Source: Hyphomicrobiales bacterium (GTDB lineage: Bacteria; Pseudomonadota; Alphaproteobacteria; Rhizobiales; Rhizobiaceae). From it: 64,000 nucleotides of DNA. Location: contig UCHV01000014.1 of assembly GCA_900472395.1 (NCBI GenBank), positions 124,001-188,000 on the forward strand, read 5' to 3'. Both the position numbers and the translations under genes were made by a program. Positions 1 to 8,223 of this stretch are shown one piece after another; position 1 is the first letter of the stretch, and the number at the start of each line of letters is the position of its first letter. The notes below the pieces were generated by a model. That model saw only the letters and a list, made by a program, of their open reading frames with translations. It did no database searches and had not been told where the DNA came from.

Positions 1-550
1 CACCCACGCGCTCTCCGCGCTTGATCCCTATCGCGAAAAGCTCAGGATCGAGACGGACGACATTTCCACGCTGCTCGTCGGCACGCCCGATGTGGTGTTC
101 GCCGCCATGCGCGACCTGTTCGCTGCTGCCGCGGCCAGCGGCAAACATTGCGTCCTGCATGCCACCATTTCTCGCGGCTGCCCGGGCGAACCGGACGATC
201 CGATGTGTCAGGTGCCGGAATTTTTGGGCCCCTGGGCTCCGCTAGACGAGCGCAAAGCGAAGGCGCACGCGGCTGTGGCCGCAGCACCCGTCATCGGCCA
301 GGAATCGGCGGCGCAGTTCTCGCTCTACACGCTCGGCATTGACGGCCATATGGACGAGATCTACGGCTGCATCGACTTCGTGAAGAATTCCGGCACGTTC
401 GAGAAATCGAAAAATTTCTGCACGAAGCTGCGTGGCGATACCGGTGCGGTTTTTTCCACCGTGCATGAAGCTCTAGTGCGCTTCGGGCCACCGGCCGGCC
501 ATGTGACGATCGACCTGACGGTTTCCGCCAACAGCCCCTCCAAGCGCTGA
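1..550 (+). CDS. ykoF: YkoF-family thiamine/HMP-binding protein (5' end outside window)
   Basis: Reading frame is open from base 2, so the gene starts upstream; 182 residues are visible. The visible part contains one complete YkoF-type half, with the stretch TLLVGTPDVVFAAMRDLF leading into VLHATISRGCPGEPD, which resembles the conserved core of YkoF proteins (two ACT-like halves that bind thiamine or its pyrimidine precursor). The second repeat is visible around residues 100-180 (FSLYTLGIDGHMDEIYGCI, then TVHEALVRFGPPAGHVTIDL). It is followed after 40 nt by an ABC permease, ATPase and NMT1/THI5-like binding protein, the usual partners of YkoF. It probably traps thiamine or hydroxymethylpyrimidine in the cytoplasm for the transporter. 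A TPP riboswitch would lie upstream, outside the window. Confidence 0.85.
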   Translation, partial: THALSALDPYREKLRIETDDISTLLVGTPDVVFAAMRDLFAAAAASGKHCVLHATISRGCPGEPDDPMCQVPEFLGPWAPLDERKAKAHAAVAAAPVIGQESAAQFSLYTLGIDGHMDEIYGCIDFVKNSGTFEKSKNFCTKLRGDTGAVFSTVHEALVRFGPPAGHVTIDLTVSANSPSKR

Positions 551-590
551 ACCTTTTTCACGCGCTCTTCCGGTTGGCCGAGGCCTCGTT

Positions 591-1409
591 ATGTCGTTAT
601 CGCAGTCCCAAAGCGGGCGGCTTGCCGTCCAGATGATGTCCCATATTCGCCACGCACTGCCGGCCGTTCTGGCTGTCGGCAGTCTGGTGTTGATCTGGGA
701 GGGGTATGCGTGGTTTTCCGGCGTCTCTCCGACAACATTGCCGGCTCCTTCACGCGTTCTGGCGCAAGCGTTCGAATATCGGGAGGCGCTGTTCGACAAT
801 ACCCTTCCGACCTTGCGCGCCACATTGACGGGATTTGCGCTATCGCTCGTCGCCGCCTTCCTGCTCTCGGTCATCGTCGATTTTGTGCCTCTTTTGAAGC
901 GGGCGCTGTTTCCCGTCTTCATCATCAGCCAGACCTTGCCGCTGGTCGCCATCGCGCCGCTTGTCGTTCTGTGGTTCGGCTTCGGACTTCTGCCAAAAAT
1001 CCTGCTGGTGGCGCTGGTCACCTTCTTTCCCATGCTGGTGGCGCTCTCCAAGGGTTACGATGCGACAGAGCCGGAACTCCAGCAATTGCTGGCCTCGATG
1101 GGCGCACCAAGCTGGAAAATCTTCTGGCTGGCCCGCCTGCCCTCTTCGCTGCCCTTCTTTTTTGCGGGCCTGAGAATTTCCATCACCTATGCGGTCGTCG
1201 GCGCGATCTTTGCCGAATATGCAGGTGCCGCCAAAGGGCTCGGCATCTACATGCTGAATGCCAAGAACAATTTTCGCCCCGACCTCGTGCTCGCCGCCGT
1301 GCTGGTCAGCGCGGCCCTGACGCTTAGCCTGTTTGGAGCGGCCGTGCTTGCGGAACGGCTCACCATGCCATGGACGCGTCGAACCTCCACCGGAGGGAAT
1401 AGCCGATGA
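591..1409 (+). CDS. thiX: ABC transporter permease, thiamine precursor (HMP) uptake
   Basis: 272 residues with about six hydrophobic segments and the binding-protein-dependent permease EAA loop near residues 160-180 (EPELQQLLASMGAPSW, then RLPSSLPFFFAGLRI). This is the SsuC/TauC/ThiX type of inner-membrane permease. It lies between ykoF and an ATPase whose ATG overlaps its stop codon (ATGA at 1406), so the two are translationally coupled. The substrate assignment to hydroxymethylpyrimidine or a related thiamine precursor rests on the ykoF and THI5-like neighbours. Taken alone the sequence would only say nitrate/sulfonate/taurine-type permease. Confidence 0.85.
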   Translation: MSLSQSQSGRLAVQMMSHIRHALPAVLAVGSLVLIWEGYAWFSGVSPTTLPAPSRVLAQAFEYREALFDNTLPTLRATLTGFALSLVAAFLLSVIVDFVPLLKRALFPVFIISQTLPLVAIAPLVVLWFGFGLLPKILLVALVTFFPMLVALSKGYDATEPELQQLLASMGAPSWKIFWLARLPSSLPFFFAGLRISITYAVVGAIFAEYAGAAKGLGIYMLNAKNNFRPDLVLAAVLVSAALTLSLFGAAVLAERLTMPWTRRTSTGGNSR

Positions 1410-2203
1410 GCGCGCCAAGGCTGAAGCTCGATCAGGTCGGCTACTCGTATGGCGATCTGCCGGTGCTCGAAAACATCTCCATGACGGTGCAGCCGGGAGA
1501 GTTCGTCTCGATCCTCGGGCCTTCCGGCTCGGGTAAATCCACGCTGTTTCGCCTTTTGACCGGTGCCATCACTACGGACACCGGCGCGATCGCATTCGAC
1601 GGCAAGCCTCTCTCGGAAGCCGGGCGGCCCTTCGCCTTCATGCCGCAGCGCGATGCACTGATGCCGTGGCGAAGGATTTTGGACAACACGACACTGGGCT
1701 TGGAAGTACAGGGTATCGGCCGGAAGCAGGCGCGTGAGCGTGTTTCACCGCTGTTTGCCGAGTTCGGGCTTGCCGGTTTCGAGGAAAACTATCCGGCAGA
1801 ACTTTCCGGCGGCATGCGGCAGCGGGCAGCGCTGTTGCGCACCGTCGTACAGGACAAGCCGATGCTGCTTCTGGACGAACCTTTTGGTGCGCTCGATGCG
1901 CTGACACGCGCCGGCATGCAGCGCTGGCTGGAAGCGATGTGGGAAAAGCACCGCTGGACGGCAATGCTGGTGACCCATGACGTGCGCGAGGCGGTGCATC
2001 TCTCAGACCGGATCTATGTGCTTTCGCCACGGCCGGCGCGTGTGATCCGCGAGATCGAAATCGACCTGCCACGCCCACGCGGGCGCGATGCCGCCACACG
2101 GGCGCTCGCAGCGGCAATCGAGGCGGACATTCTTGAGACGCTTCTCAGGCCGGACCCCGACCATGTCGACGATGCAGCCTCGCACGGATCTGCCTCATCA
2201 TAA
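1406..2203 (+). CDS. thiZ: ABC transporter ATP-binding protein, thiamine precursor uptake
   Basis: 265 residues with all ABC ATPase motifs: Walker A GPSGSGKST at residues 38-46, Q-loop FMPQRDALMPWR, signature LSGGMRQRAALL, Walker B MLLLDEPFGALDA and the switch histidine in VTHDVREAV. It powers import through the upstream permease at the cytoplasmic face. The start codon overlaps the permease stop by four bases. The last roughly 30 residues are Ala/Asp rich and less conserved. The family is the same as SsuB/TauB, and the thiamine link comes from the operon. Confidence 0.9.
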   Translation: MSAPRLKLDQVGYSYGDLPVLENISMTVQPGEFVSILGPSGSGKSTLFRLLTGAITTDTGAIAFDGKPLSEAGRPFAFMPQRDALMPWRRILDNTTLGLEVQGIGRKQARERVSPLFAEFGLAGFEENYPAELSGGMRQRAALLRTVVQDKPMLLLDEPFGALDALTRAGMQRWLEAMWEKHRWTAMLVTHDVREAVHLSDRIYVLSPRPARVIREIEIDLPRPRGRDAATRALAAAIEADILETLLRPDPDHVDDAASHGSASS

Positions 2204-2234
2204 GAATTCACGCGTTTCAGGAGGATTGAACGCC

Positions 2235-3251
2235 ATGACCATTATCACCCGCCGCACGGCTCTTGCGTCTGTTGCAGGCCTTGCCCTCTCCCCGCTGCTG
2301 ACCTTGCCTGCCCGCGCGGACAACCAGACGGTAAAGGTGGCGCTCGACTGGACGCCGAACACCAATCATGTCGGCCTGTTCGTGGCGCGCGACAAAGGCT
2401 TTTACAAGCAAGCCGGGCTGAAAGTCGAAATCCTGCCCTATACCGACACCTCGGCCGGAACGCTGGTCGCCAATCATATCGCAGATTTCGGCGTGATCGG
2501 TTCCATCGGCCTGTTCACCCAACACTCAGCCGGCGCCGATCTGGTGGGCGCTTATGCGATCATGCAGCATGAAACCGGACGCGTGGTCTTCAATGCCAAT
2601 CGCGACGACATCAGGAGCCCGAAAGATCTCGACGGCAAGACCTATGGCGGGTTCGGCAGCGCCTGGGAAAATGCGCTGCTGGGCGCAATGATCCGCCACG
2701 ACGGCGGCAAGGGTGAATTCGAGACGGTGACGCTCGGCACCTCAGCCTATCAGGCGCTTGCCAATGGTTCTGTCGATTTCACACTGGAAGTTTATACCTG
2801 GGAAGGCGTGCAGGCGGAGCTCGAGGGTTTGAAACAGAAAGCGTTTCGTTACGCCGATTACGGCGTGCCGGACGAACACACCGCCCTGCTCGGTTCCAGC
2901 CGCAAATTTCTCGATGCGAAGCCGGATGTGGCCAAAGCGTTTCTGCAGGCGACGAGGCAAGGTTATACCTTTGCCGTCGAAAACCCCGACGAGGCCGCCG
3001 ATCTGTTGATTGCCGCCAATCGGGATGCGCTGACCAACCGCGCGCTGATCCGTGCCTCGCTGCAGGCGTTGATCGACGGCCATTATCTGCGCACGGAAAG
3101 CGGCATCGTCGGAAAGATCGATCCGGCCAAGATGGAGGCGATCGGTACGTATCTGTTCGACGCAAAAATCCTCAAGGACGGCAACGGCAAGGTGCTCGAG
3201 GCCAAACCGGACATGGCACGCTATTTCACCAACGAGACACTTGGCGGCTGA
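2235..3251 (+). CDS. thiY: ABC transporter substrate-binding protein, NMT1/THI5-like (ThiY)
   Basis: 338 residues from the ATG at 2235, which has CAGGAGG ten bases upstream; a longer open frame from 2088 overlaps thiZ and lacks such a site. The N-terminus has a twin-arginine-like start (TRRTAL), a hydrophobic stretch and a likely cut after LPARA. The mature part begins VKVALDWTPNTNHVGLFVA, the hallmark of the NMT1/THI5 periplasmic binding fold, and contains YGGFGSAWE and a TWEG segment. It would capture formylaminopyrimidine/HMP-type compounds in the periplasm and pass them to ThiXZ. It is the last gene of the operon and is followed by a stem-loop. Confidence 0.88.
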   Translation: MTIITRRTALASVAGLALSPLLTLPARADNQTVKVALDWTPNTNHVGLFVARDKGFYKQAGLKVEILPYTDTSAGTLVANHIADFGVIGSIGLFTQHSAGADLVGAYAIMQHETGRVVFNANRDDIRSPKDLDGKTYGGFGSAWENALLGAMIRHDGGKGEFETVTLGTSAYQALANGSVDFTLEVYTWEGVQAELEGLKQKAFRYADYGVPDEHTALLGSSRKFLDAKPDVAKAFLQATRQGYTFAVENPDEAADLLIAANRDALTNRALIRASLQALIDGHYLRTESGIVGKIDPAKMEAIGTYLFDAKILKDGNGKVLEAKPDMARYFTNETLGG

Positions 3252-3272
3252 TACGCTTTCTGCCAAGCCTCT

Positions 3273-3302
3273 GCGAATGCCTGCCACCCCTCAGGCATTC
3301 GC
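3273..3302 (+). terminator. Stem-loop after the thiamine-precursor operon
   Basis: A perfect 11-bp inverted repeat (GCGAATGCCTG / CAGGCATTCGC) with an 8-nt loop lies 21 nt after the thiY stop. There is no clear U-tract, so it may be a weak terminator or an mRNA 3'-end stabiliser. Confidence 0.55.
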
Positions 3303-3403
3303 CTCTCTGACGGCCAGATAATGGCCATTTTTGCGCTGCAGCAAGTTTACATGCCTATTCCGCATCGATAGACCTCGATGCAACACAGATCGGGGACCAT
3401 TGC

Positions 3404-3994
3404 ATGCTGCGCAGACTCTACGACTGGACCATGGCGCTGAGCGCGCGCAAGGCCGCCTCCACATGGCTTGCCGTCATCGCTTTCGTGGAAAGCTCGATCT
3501 TTCTGATACCGGCTGACGTATTGTTCCTGCCAATGGCCTTGGCACGGCCGCAACGTGCTTGGCGCTACGCGCTGATCGCGACTGTTGCTTCGGTTCTGGG
3601 TGGCATTGCCGGATGGTGGATCGGTTATTACGCGTTCGATGCGATCGCCGCACCGGTTCTGGAATTTTACGGCAAGCTCGACACGTTCGAGGAATTGCGC
3701 TCAGGCATTACCTTCGAAATGGTCATCCTGTTTCTGATGACGTCAGGCTTGGCGCATCTGCCACCGATCAAGGTCGTGACCATTCTGGCGGGTGCCGCGC
3801 ATGTGAACATATGGCTGTTCATCGGCTCGGCTATCGTTGCCCGCGGTGCGCGTTTCTATCTGTTGGCATGGCTGTTGCGCCGGTATGGCGAAGGCATTCG
3901 CCATTTCATCGAGCATCGCCTGGGCCTGATCACGGCAGGCGGCGCCGCGGTTCTGCTCGTCGGTTATGTGGGCTACAAGTTCCTGACACATTGA
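3404..3994 (+). CDS. yqaA: YqaA-family inner-membrane protein (SNARE-associated/DedA-like)
   Basis: 196 residues with four or five hydrophobic segments. Segments such as FVESSIFLIPADVLFLPMAL, GGIAGWWIGYYAFD and SGLAHLPPIKVVTILAGAA match the YqaA branch of the DedA/SNARE-associated membrane family. These proteins are thought to act in membrane homeostasis, possibly lipid scrambling or proton-dependent transport, but the biochemical role is not settled. The gene stands alone between two stem-loops. Confidence 0.8.
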   Translation: MLRRLYDWTMALSARKAASTWLAVIAFVESSIFLIPADVLFLPMALARPQRAWRYALIATVASVLGGIAGWWIGYYAFDAIAAPVLEFYGKLDTFEELRSGITFEMVILFLMTSGLAHLPPIKVVTILAGAAHVNIWLFIGSAIVARGARFYLLAWLLRRYGEGIRHFIEHRLGLITAGGAAVLLVGYVGYKFLTH

Positions 3995-4024
3995 TGGCTT
4001 GCATCACGCGCCGGTATCGCCCCA

Positions 4025-4052
4025 GACTGCCCCTCATTGATCCGGGGCAGTC
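4025..4052. terminator. Stem-loop between convergent yqaA and small gene
   Basis: Inverted repeat GACTGCCCC / GGGGCAGTC (9 bp, 10-nt loop) sits between the 3' ends of two convergent genes, at 3994 and 4072, so it can serve both strands. Confidence 0.55.
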
Positions 4053-4071
4053 AGATCATCAAAGTTCTTGA

Positions 4072-4242
4072 TTAGAACTGTACGCGGTCGAATGCCTTCG
4101 GGTCGATACCGAGGGTAGCGAGATCGCGGGCCTGCGGCTTGCGGCCACCTTCAACAGCAGCAGAAGCGGCGGTTGCGGCACCGAAAACAGCGATTGCACG
4201 GCCAATAAAACCACCGCGCATATTCTTGAGGTTCGTAGACAT
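4072..4242 (-). CDS. Small conserved-looking protein, 56 aa, unknown function
   Basis: A 56-residue frame starting at an ATG with a strong AAAGGAGATGCAC leader, which supports real translation and fixes the start 48 nt inside a longer open frame. It begins MSTNLKNMRGGFIGRAIAVF, continues with an Ala-rich weakly hydrophobic stretch and ends in a polar tail RDLATLGIDPKAFDRVQF. The tail loosely recalls the end of DUF1127 proteins (RDLGI...), but the rest does not fit that family. It has no cysteine and no clear membrane anchor. Its function is unknown. The codon use looks like that of a well-expressed gene (many GGT, GCT and ATC). Confidence 0.7.
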   Translation of the reverse strand: MSTNLKNMRGGFIGRAIAVFGAATAASAAVEGGRKPQARDLATLGIDPKAFDRVQF

Positions 4243-4409
4243 GTGCATCTCCTTTTGTTGATTAGAATATGCTCCTGCGCCGTTTTGCATTCAATGCACA
4301 AGACAAGATGGGAGCCATGCAAAACAACGCTGCCTGCCTGTATTTCCGCTTGTTCCCGGCCGGTTTTGAAGGCATTTCAATGGTCGAATTTCGACAAGGG
4401 AGAGACCAG

Positions 4410-4760
4410 ATGAGCGTTACCATTTTCGGCATCAAGAACTGCGACACGATGAAAAAGGCACGCACCTGGCTCGAAGAGCACGGCATCGATTACACGTTCC
4501 ACGATTACAAGGCATCCGGCATTGATCTGGCTCATCTTCAGACCTGGACGGACAGGGCAGGGTGGGAAACGGTACTGAACCGCGCGGGCACCACATTCAG
4601 GAAACTGCCGGATGAGGCCAAGGTGGACATGGGCCAAGACAAGGCGATCGGCCTGATGTTGGAACAACCTTCTATGATAAAGCGGCCGGTGCTGGAAAAG
4701 GACGGCACGCTGCTGGTCGGCTTCAAGCCGGAACTCTACGCTGAAGCCTTCGGCAAATAA
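4410..4760 (+). CDS. ArsC-family (Spx/YffB-like) reductase
   Basis: 116 residues from the ATG at 4410, preceded by AAGGGAGAG; a longer frame upstream is unlikely. It begins VTIFGIKNCDTMKKARTWL, where the single cysteine of the NCDTMKKA motif is the YffB-type active site (CxxC is absent), and ends KRPVLEKDGTLLVGF, a typical ArsC-fold C-terminal motif. YffB-like proteins have a thioredoxin fold and are thought to be glutathione-dependent thiol reductases rather than true arsenate reductases. It is 13 nt upstream of the ybaK gene, so the two are probably co-transcribed. Confidence 0.85.
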   Translation: MSVTIFGIKNCDTMKKARTWLEEHGIDYTFHDYKASGIDLAHLQTWTDRAGWETVLNRAGTTFRKLPDEAKVDMGQDKAIGLMLEQPSMIKRPVLEKDGTLLVGFKPELYAEAFGK

Positions 4761-4773
4761 GGACTGAAAGCCG

Positions 4774-5250
4774 ATGTCGAAAACGACGCGCGCCACACAG
4801 ACGCTTTCCAAGGCCGGGATCGACTTCGAGACCGTGACCTACGACTATGACCCCAATGCCGAACGTGTCGGCCTGCAGGCGGCCGAAGCGATCGGTGAAG
4901 AACCGCATCGCGTGCTCAAGACCCTGATGGCGGAACTGGATGGTAAACCGGTCTGCGTGGTCGTGCCCTCCGATCGCGAGGTATCCATGAAGAAGCTGGC
5001 GGCGGCTTTCGGCGGCAAGTCGGCGCATATGATGAAACCGGCCGATGCCGAGCGCCTGACCGGTTACCACGTCGGAGGCATCAGTCCTTTCGGCCAGAAG
5101 AAGCAGGTACCGACGGCCATCGAGGTGGCAGCAATGGATGAGCCGTTGGTCTACATGAATGGCGGCCAACGCGGCCTGCAGGTTCGATTGAACCCGAAGG
5201 ATGCTCAGCGTGCGTTGAAGGCAATTGTTGCCGCTCTGGTGGCAGACTGA
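4774..5250 (+). CDS. ybaK: Cys-tRNA(Pro)/Cys-tRNA(Cys) deacylase YbaK/EbsC
   Basis: 158 residues matching the YbaK editing domain: the conserved lysine in HRVLKTLM near residue 50, the VVVPSDREVSMKKLAAAFG segment, the GGISPFG loop and the final VYMNGGQRGLQVRLNP. It hydrolyses mischarged Cys-tRNA(Pro) in trans and so protects translational fidelity. It lies just behind the ArsC-like gene. Confidence 0.93.
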   Translation: MSKTTRATQTLSKAGIDFETVTYDYDPNAERVGLQAAEAIGEEPHRVLKTLMAELDGKPVCVVVPSDREVSMKKLAAAFGGKSAHMMKPADAERLTGYHVGGISPFGQKKQVPTAIEVAAMDEPLVYMNGGQRGLQVRLNPKDAQRALKAIVAALVAD

Positions 5251-5317
5251 CCTTCAAATCCTCAGGCTGCGGGTCTATGTCTGTTCCATCGTTTTTTGAA
5301 AACAGGCAGGCATCTCC

Positions 5318-6568
5318 ATGAACATCCATTCCGATATCGCCACCGTCGATCCCGACAAGCTGGAAAAGCTCGCCGAAGTGGCAGTGAAAGTGGGCCTGCG
5401 GCTGGAAGCCGGTCAGGATCTGGTGATGACGGCGCCGCTTGCCGCCGTTCCGCTGGTGCGGTTGATCACGCGCCACGCCTATATGGCCGGCGCTGGGCTG
5501 GTGACAACCTTCTACTCCGACGAAGACACCACGCTGTCCCGTTACACCCATGCGCCGGATGCCAGTTTCGACAAGGCATCCGGCTGGCTTTATGAGGGCA
5601 TGGCAAAGGCGTTTGCAGGCAATGCCGCGCGTCTGGCGATTGCCGGCGACAATCCGATGATGCTGGCGGGTCAGGATGCGTCCAAGGTGGCGCGCGCCAA
5701 CAAAGCCAATTCGATGGCTTACAAGCCGGCGCTCGAAAAGATCTCCAATTTCGACATCAACTGGAACATCATCTCCTATCCCAACCCGGTCTGGGCCAAG
5801 CAGGTATTTCCGGAGCTTGGCGAGCAGGAAGCGATCAAGAAGCTGGCCGATGCGATCTTTGCAGCCTCGCGCGTCGATCTCTACGACCCGGTCGCAGCAT
5901 GGACCGAGCACAATGCCAACCTGCGCAAGCGTTCGACCTGGCTGAACGGCGAGCGTTTTTCGGCACTGAAGTTCACCGGTCCGGGCACGGATGTCACCAT
6001 TGGCCTCGCCGACGATCACGAATGGCATGGCGGCGAATCCACCGCCAAGAACGGCATCACCTGCAACCCGAACATTCCGACCGAAGAAGTGTTCACCACC
6101 CCGCATGCGCTGAAGGTGGACGGTTATGTGTCCAGCACCAAGCCGCTATCGCATCAGGGCACGCTGATCGACGGCATTCAGGTCAAATTCGAGGGCGGCC
6201 GCATCGTCGAGGCAAAGGCCACCAAGGGCGAAGAAGTGCTCAACAAGGTGCTGGATACGGACGAAGGCGCGCGCCGCCTCGGTGAAGTGGCACTGGTGCC
6301 GCATTCCTCGCCGATCTCGGCCAGCGGCATCCTGTTCTACAACACGCTGTTTGATGAAAACGCCTCCTGCCATATCGCGCTCGGCCAGTGCTACTCGAAA
6401 TGTTTCCTCGATGGCGCATCTCTCACTCAGGACCAGATTGCGGCTAAGGGCGGCAATTCAAGCCTGATCCACATCGATTGGATGATCGGTTCCGACAAGG
6501 TGGATATCGACGGGATCAGCGCTGACGGTTCGGTAAAGCCCGTGATGCGCAAGGGTGAGTGGGCCTGA
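5318..6568 (+). CDS. Aminopeptidase, M29 family (thermophilic aminopeptidase T/AmpS type)
   Basis: 416 residues, a full-length M29 metallopeptidase. The N-terminal half carries DPDKLEKLAEVAVKVGLRLE and the family's DNPMMLAGQD segment. The C-terminal half carries the metal-site motifs NIPTEEVFTTP, LGEVALVPHSSPIS, LFYNTLFDENASCHIALG and HIDWMIGSDKVDIDG, in the order expected for the two-metal centre. It releases N-terminal residues from peptides in the cytoplasm. The only gene close by on this strand is ybaK, 67 nt upstream. Confidence 0.93.
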   Translation: MNIHSDIATVDPDKLEKLAEVAVKVGLRLEAGQDLVMTAPLAAVPLVRLITRHAYMAGAGLVTTFYSDEDTTLSRYTHAPDASFDKASGWLYEGMAKAFAGNAARLAIAGDNPMMLAGQDASKVARANKANSMAYKPALEKISNFDINWNIISYPNPVWAKQVFPELGEQEAIKKLADAIFAASRVDLYDPVAAWTEHNANLRKRSTWLNGERFSALKFTGPGTDVTIGLADDHEWHGGESTAKNGITCNPNIPTEEVFTTPHALKVDGYVSSTKPLSHQGTLIDGIQVKFEGGRIVEAKATKGEEVLNKVLDTDEGARRLGEVALVPHSSPISASGILFYNTLFDENASCHIALGQCYSKCFLDGASLTQDQIAAKGGNSSLIHIDWMIGSDKVDIDGISADGSVKPVMRKGEWA

Positions 6569-6590
6569 TCCCAAACGCTACCGAACACAC

Positions 6591-6624
6591 AAAGGGCCGG
6601 TCTGCTTTCGCGGACCGGCCCTTA
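6591..6624. terminator. Bidirectional terminator between M29 peptidase and sugar transporter
   Basis: Stem AAGGGCCGGTC / GACCGGCCCTT (11 bp) closed by an 8-nt loop lies between two convergent genes. The outer A/T pairs provide short U-tracts on both strands. Confidence 0.8.
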
Positions 6625-6651
6625 TTCATGTCAGCGATCAGGCCATGCCCG

Positions 6652-7941
6652 TCAGGCCGGCTTGTGACCCTTCAGGCCGTAATAGGCGATGTAGACATAG
6701 CAGACGATCGGCATGACAAAGGCCAGCTGAATGCCGATCGTATCGGCAAGAGCGCCCTGCACGAGCGGCAGGATGGCACCGCCGACGATGGCAAGGCACA
6801 GAATGCCCGAACCCTGGCTGGTGTGGCGGCCAAGGCCGTGCAATGCTAGGGAGAAGATCGTCGGGAACATGATCGAGTTGAACAGGCCGATGGCCAGAAC
6901 CGCCCACATGGCAACCGCACCGCTGGACATGATGGTGACGATCAACAGGATGATGACTGCGGCGGCATTGAACGCCAGCGCCTTGCCGTCATCGACATAA
7001 CGCATGACTGCGGCACCGATGAAACGGCCGATCATGGCGCCACCCCAAAAATAGGCGACGTAATGCGCGGCATCGGTTTCCGGGATATTGCCGATGGTCG
7101 GTTCAGCCAGGAAGTTGACGAGGAAGCTGCCGATGGAGACTTCGGCACCGACATACACGAACAGGCCGACGGCACCGAGAACCAGGTGACGGTAACCCCA
7201 AGCAGAGCCTCCCGCATGGGCACCGGTTTCGACGGTTTCTTCTTCCTGAACCTGCGGCAGTTTCAGCGCCGCAAAGATGGCGGCAAGCACGAGGAAGGCG
7301 ATGGCCAGAATCATGTAGGGAAACTGGACGGCACCGGCTTCGGCCACACGCAGAGCCTCTACCTGCTCCGGCGTGGCATTTTCCATGCCGGCAGTTGCTG
7401 CCGACAGGATCAGCACGGCGCCGAACAGCGGCGCAAGCGTGGTGCCGAGCGAGTTGAACGCCTGCGTCAGCGTCAGGCGGCTGGCGGCCGTTTCAGGCTT
7501 GCCGAGCACGGTGACGTAAGGATTGGCGGCAACCTGCAGCACGGTGACACCAGCGGCCAGCACGAACAGCGCGCCAAGGAAGAGTGCATAAACGCGGTAG
7601 CTCGCAGCCGGGATGAACAGTGCGCAGCCAATGGCGGCAATCACCAGCCCGACGACAATGCCCCATTTATAGCTGATACGCTTGACCAGGGCACCGGCCG
7701 GCAAGGACACGATGAAATATGCGCCGAAGAAGCATAGCTGGATCAGCATGGACTGCGTGTAGTTCAGCGAAAACACGCTCTTCAGGTGCGGGATGAGAAT
7801 GTCGTTCAGGCAGGTGATGAAACCCCACATGAAGAACAGAGACGTCAGAGCGACGAGAGCGAAACCGTAGTTTTCGGTGCTCGAAACGCCGGAGGAGCGT
7901 GCCCCTCCGAGATCGGCGCCGTTGCCTGTATAACCAGCCAC
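6652..7941 (-). CDS. Sugar MFS transporter, FucP/GluP family
   Basis: 429 residues if started at the GTG at 7941, which has GAAAGG nine bases upstream; an in-frame TTG at 8010 would add 23 residues. Twelve hydrophobic segments are visible. [39 protein letters not shown] and [12 protein letters not shown] are the N-terminal hallmarks of the fucose/glucose/galactose H+ symporter family (FucP, GluP). It probably brings a hexose or fucose-like sugar across the inner membrane. A perfect inverted repeat sits 63 nt upstream and may be the operator of a sugar-sensing repressor. No catabolic gene adjoins, so the substrate stays open. Confidence 0.85.
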   Translation of the reverse strand: MAGYTGNGADLGGARSSGVSSTENYGFALVALTSLFFMWGFITCLNDILIPHLKSVFSLNYTQSMLIQLCFFGAYFIVSLPAGALVKRISYKWGIVVGLVIAAIGCALFIPAASYRVYALFLGALFVLAAGVTVLQVAANPYVTVLGKPETAASRLTLTQAFNSLGTTLAPLFGAVLILSAATAGMENATPEQVEALRVAEAGAVQFPYMILAIAFLVLAAIFAALKLPQVQEEETVETGAHAGGSAWGYRHLVLGAVGLFVYVGAEVSIGSFLVNFLAEPTIGNIPETDAAHYVAYFWGGAMIGRFIGAAVMRYVDDGKALAFNAAAVIILLIVTIMSSGAVAMWAVLAIGLFNSIMFPTIFSLALHGLGRHTSQGSGILCLAIVGGAILPLVQGALADTIGIQLAFVMPIVCYVYIAYYGLKGHKPA

Positions 7942-8003
7942 TTGGCATAACCTTTCAAACACATTCTGGCAGCCGGACACGACAGGATGCCTTGCTGCGC
8001 TGC

Positions 8004-8018
8004 GGGACAAAATGTCCC
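8004..8018 (-). promoter_or_regulatory. Candidate repressor operator upstream of the FucP-like gene
   Basis: GGGACAAAATGTCCC is a perfect 6-bp inverted repeat with a 3-nt centre, 63 nt before the proposed GTG start. Its size and position are those of a repressor site. No regulator gene is adjacent, so the binding protein is unknown. Confidence 0.45.
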
Positions 8019-8223
8019 AATAAACACCCTATATGCTGCACTTGCACAGTTTTGAAAGTGATCCGTGTCAATTCCGTTGGCAATACACCTAAATTTTGCG
8101 CAACCGATCCCGCCGTTCGTAAAGATTGCATTCAGTCTTTTTCGGTAATCTTCCGTTAGCACTGTCTCCAATGGTTCCGGCTTGCTGCATCAGGCACCGG
8201 ACATGTGATGCGTACGGACACCG

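Noticed and set aside
4410..4760. Arsenate reductase
   Set aside because: The protein is the short YffB-like form, and no ars genes are adjacent.
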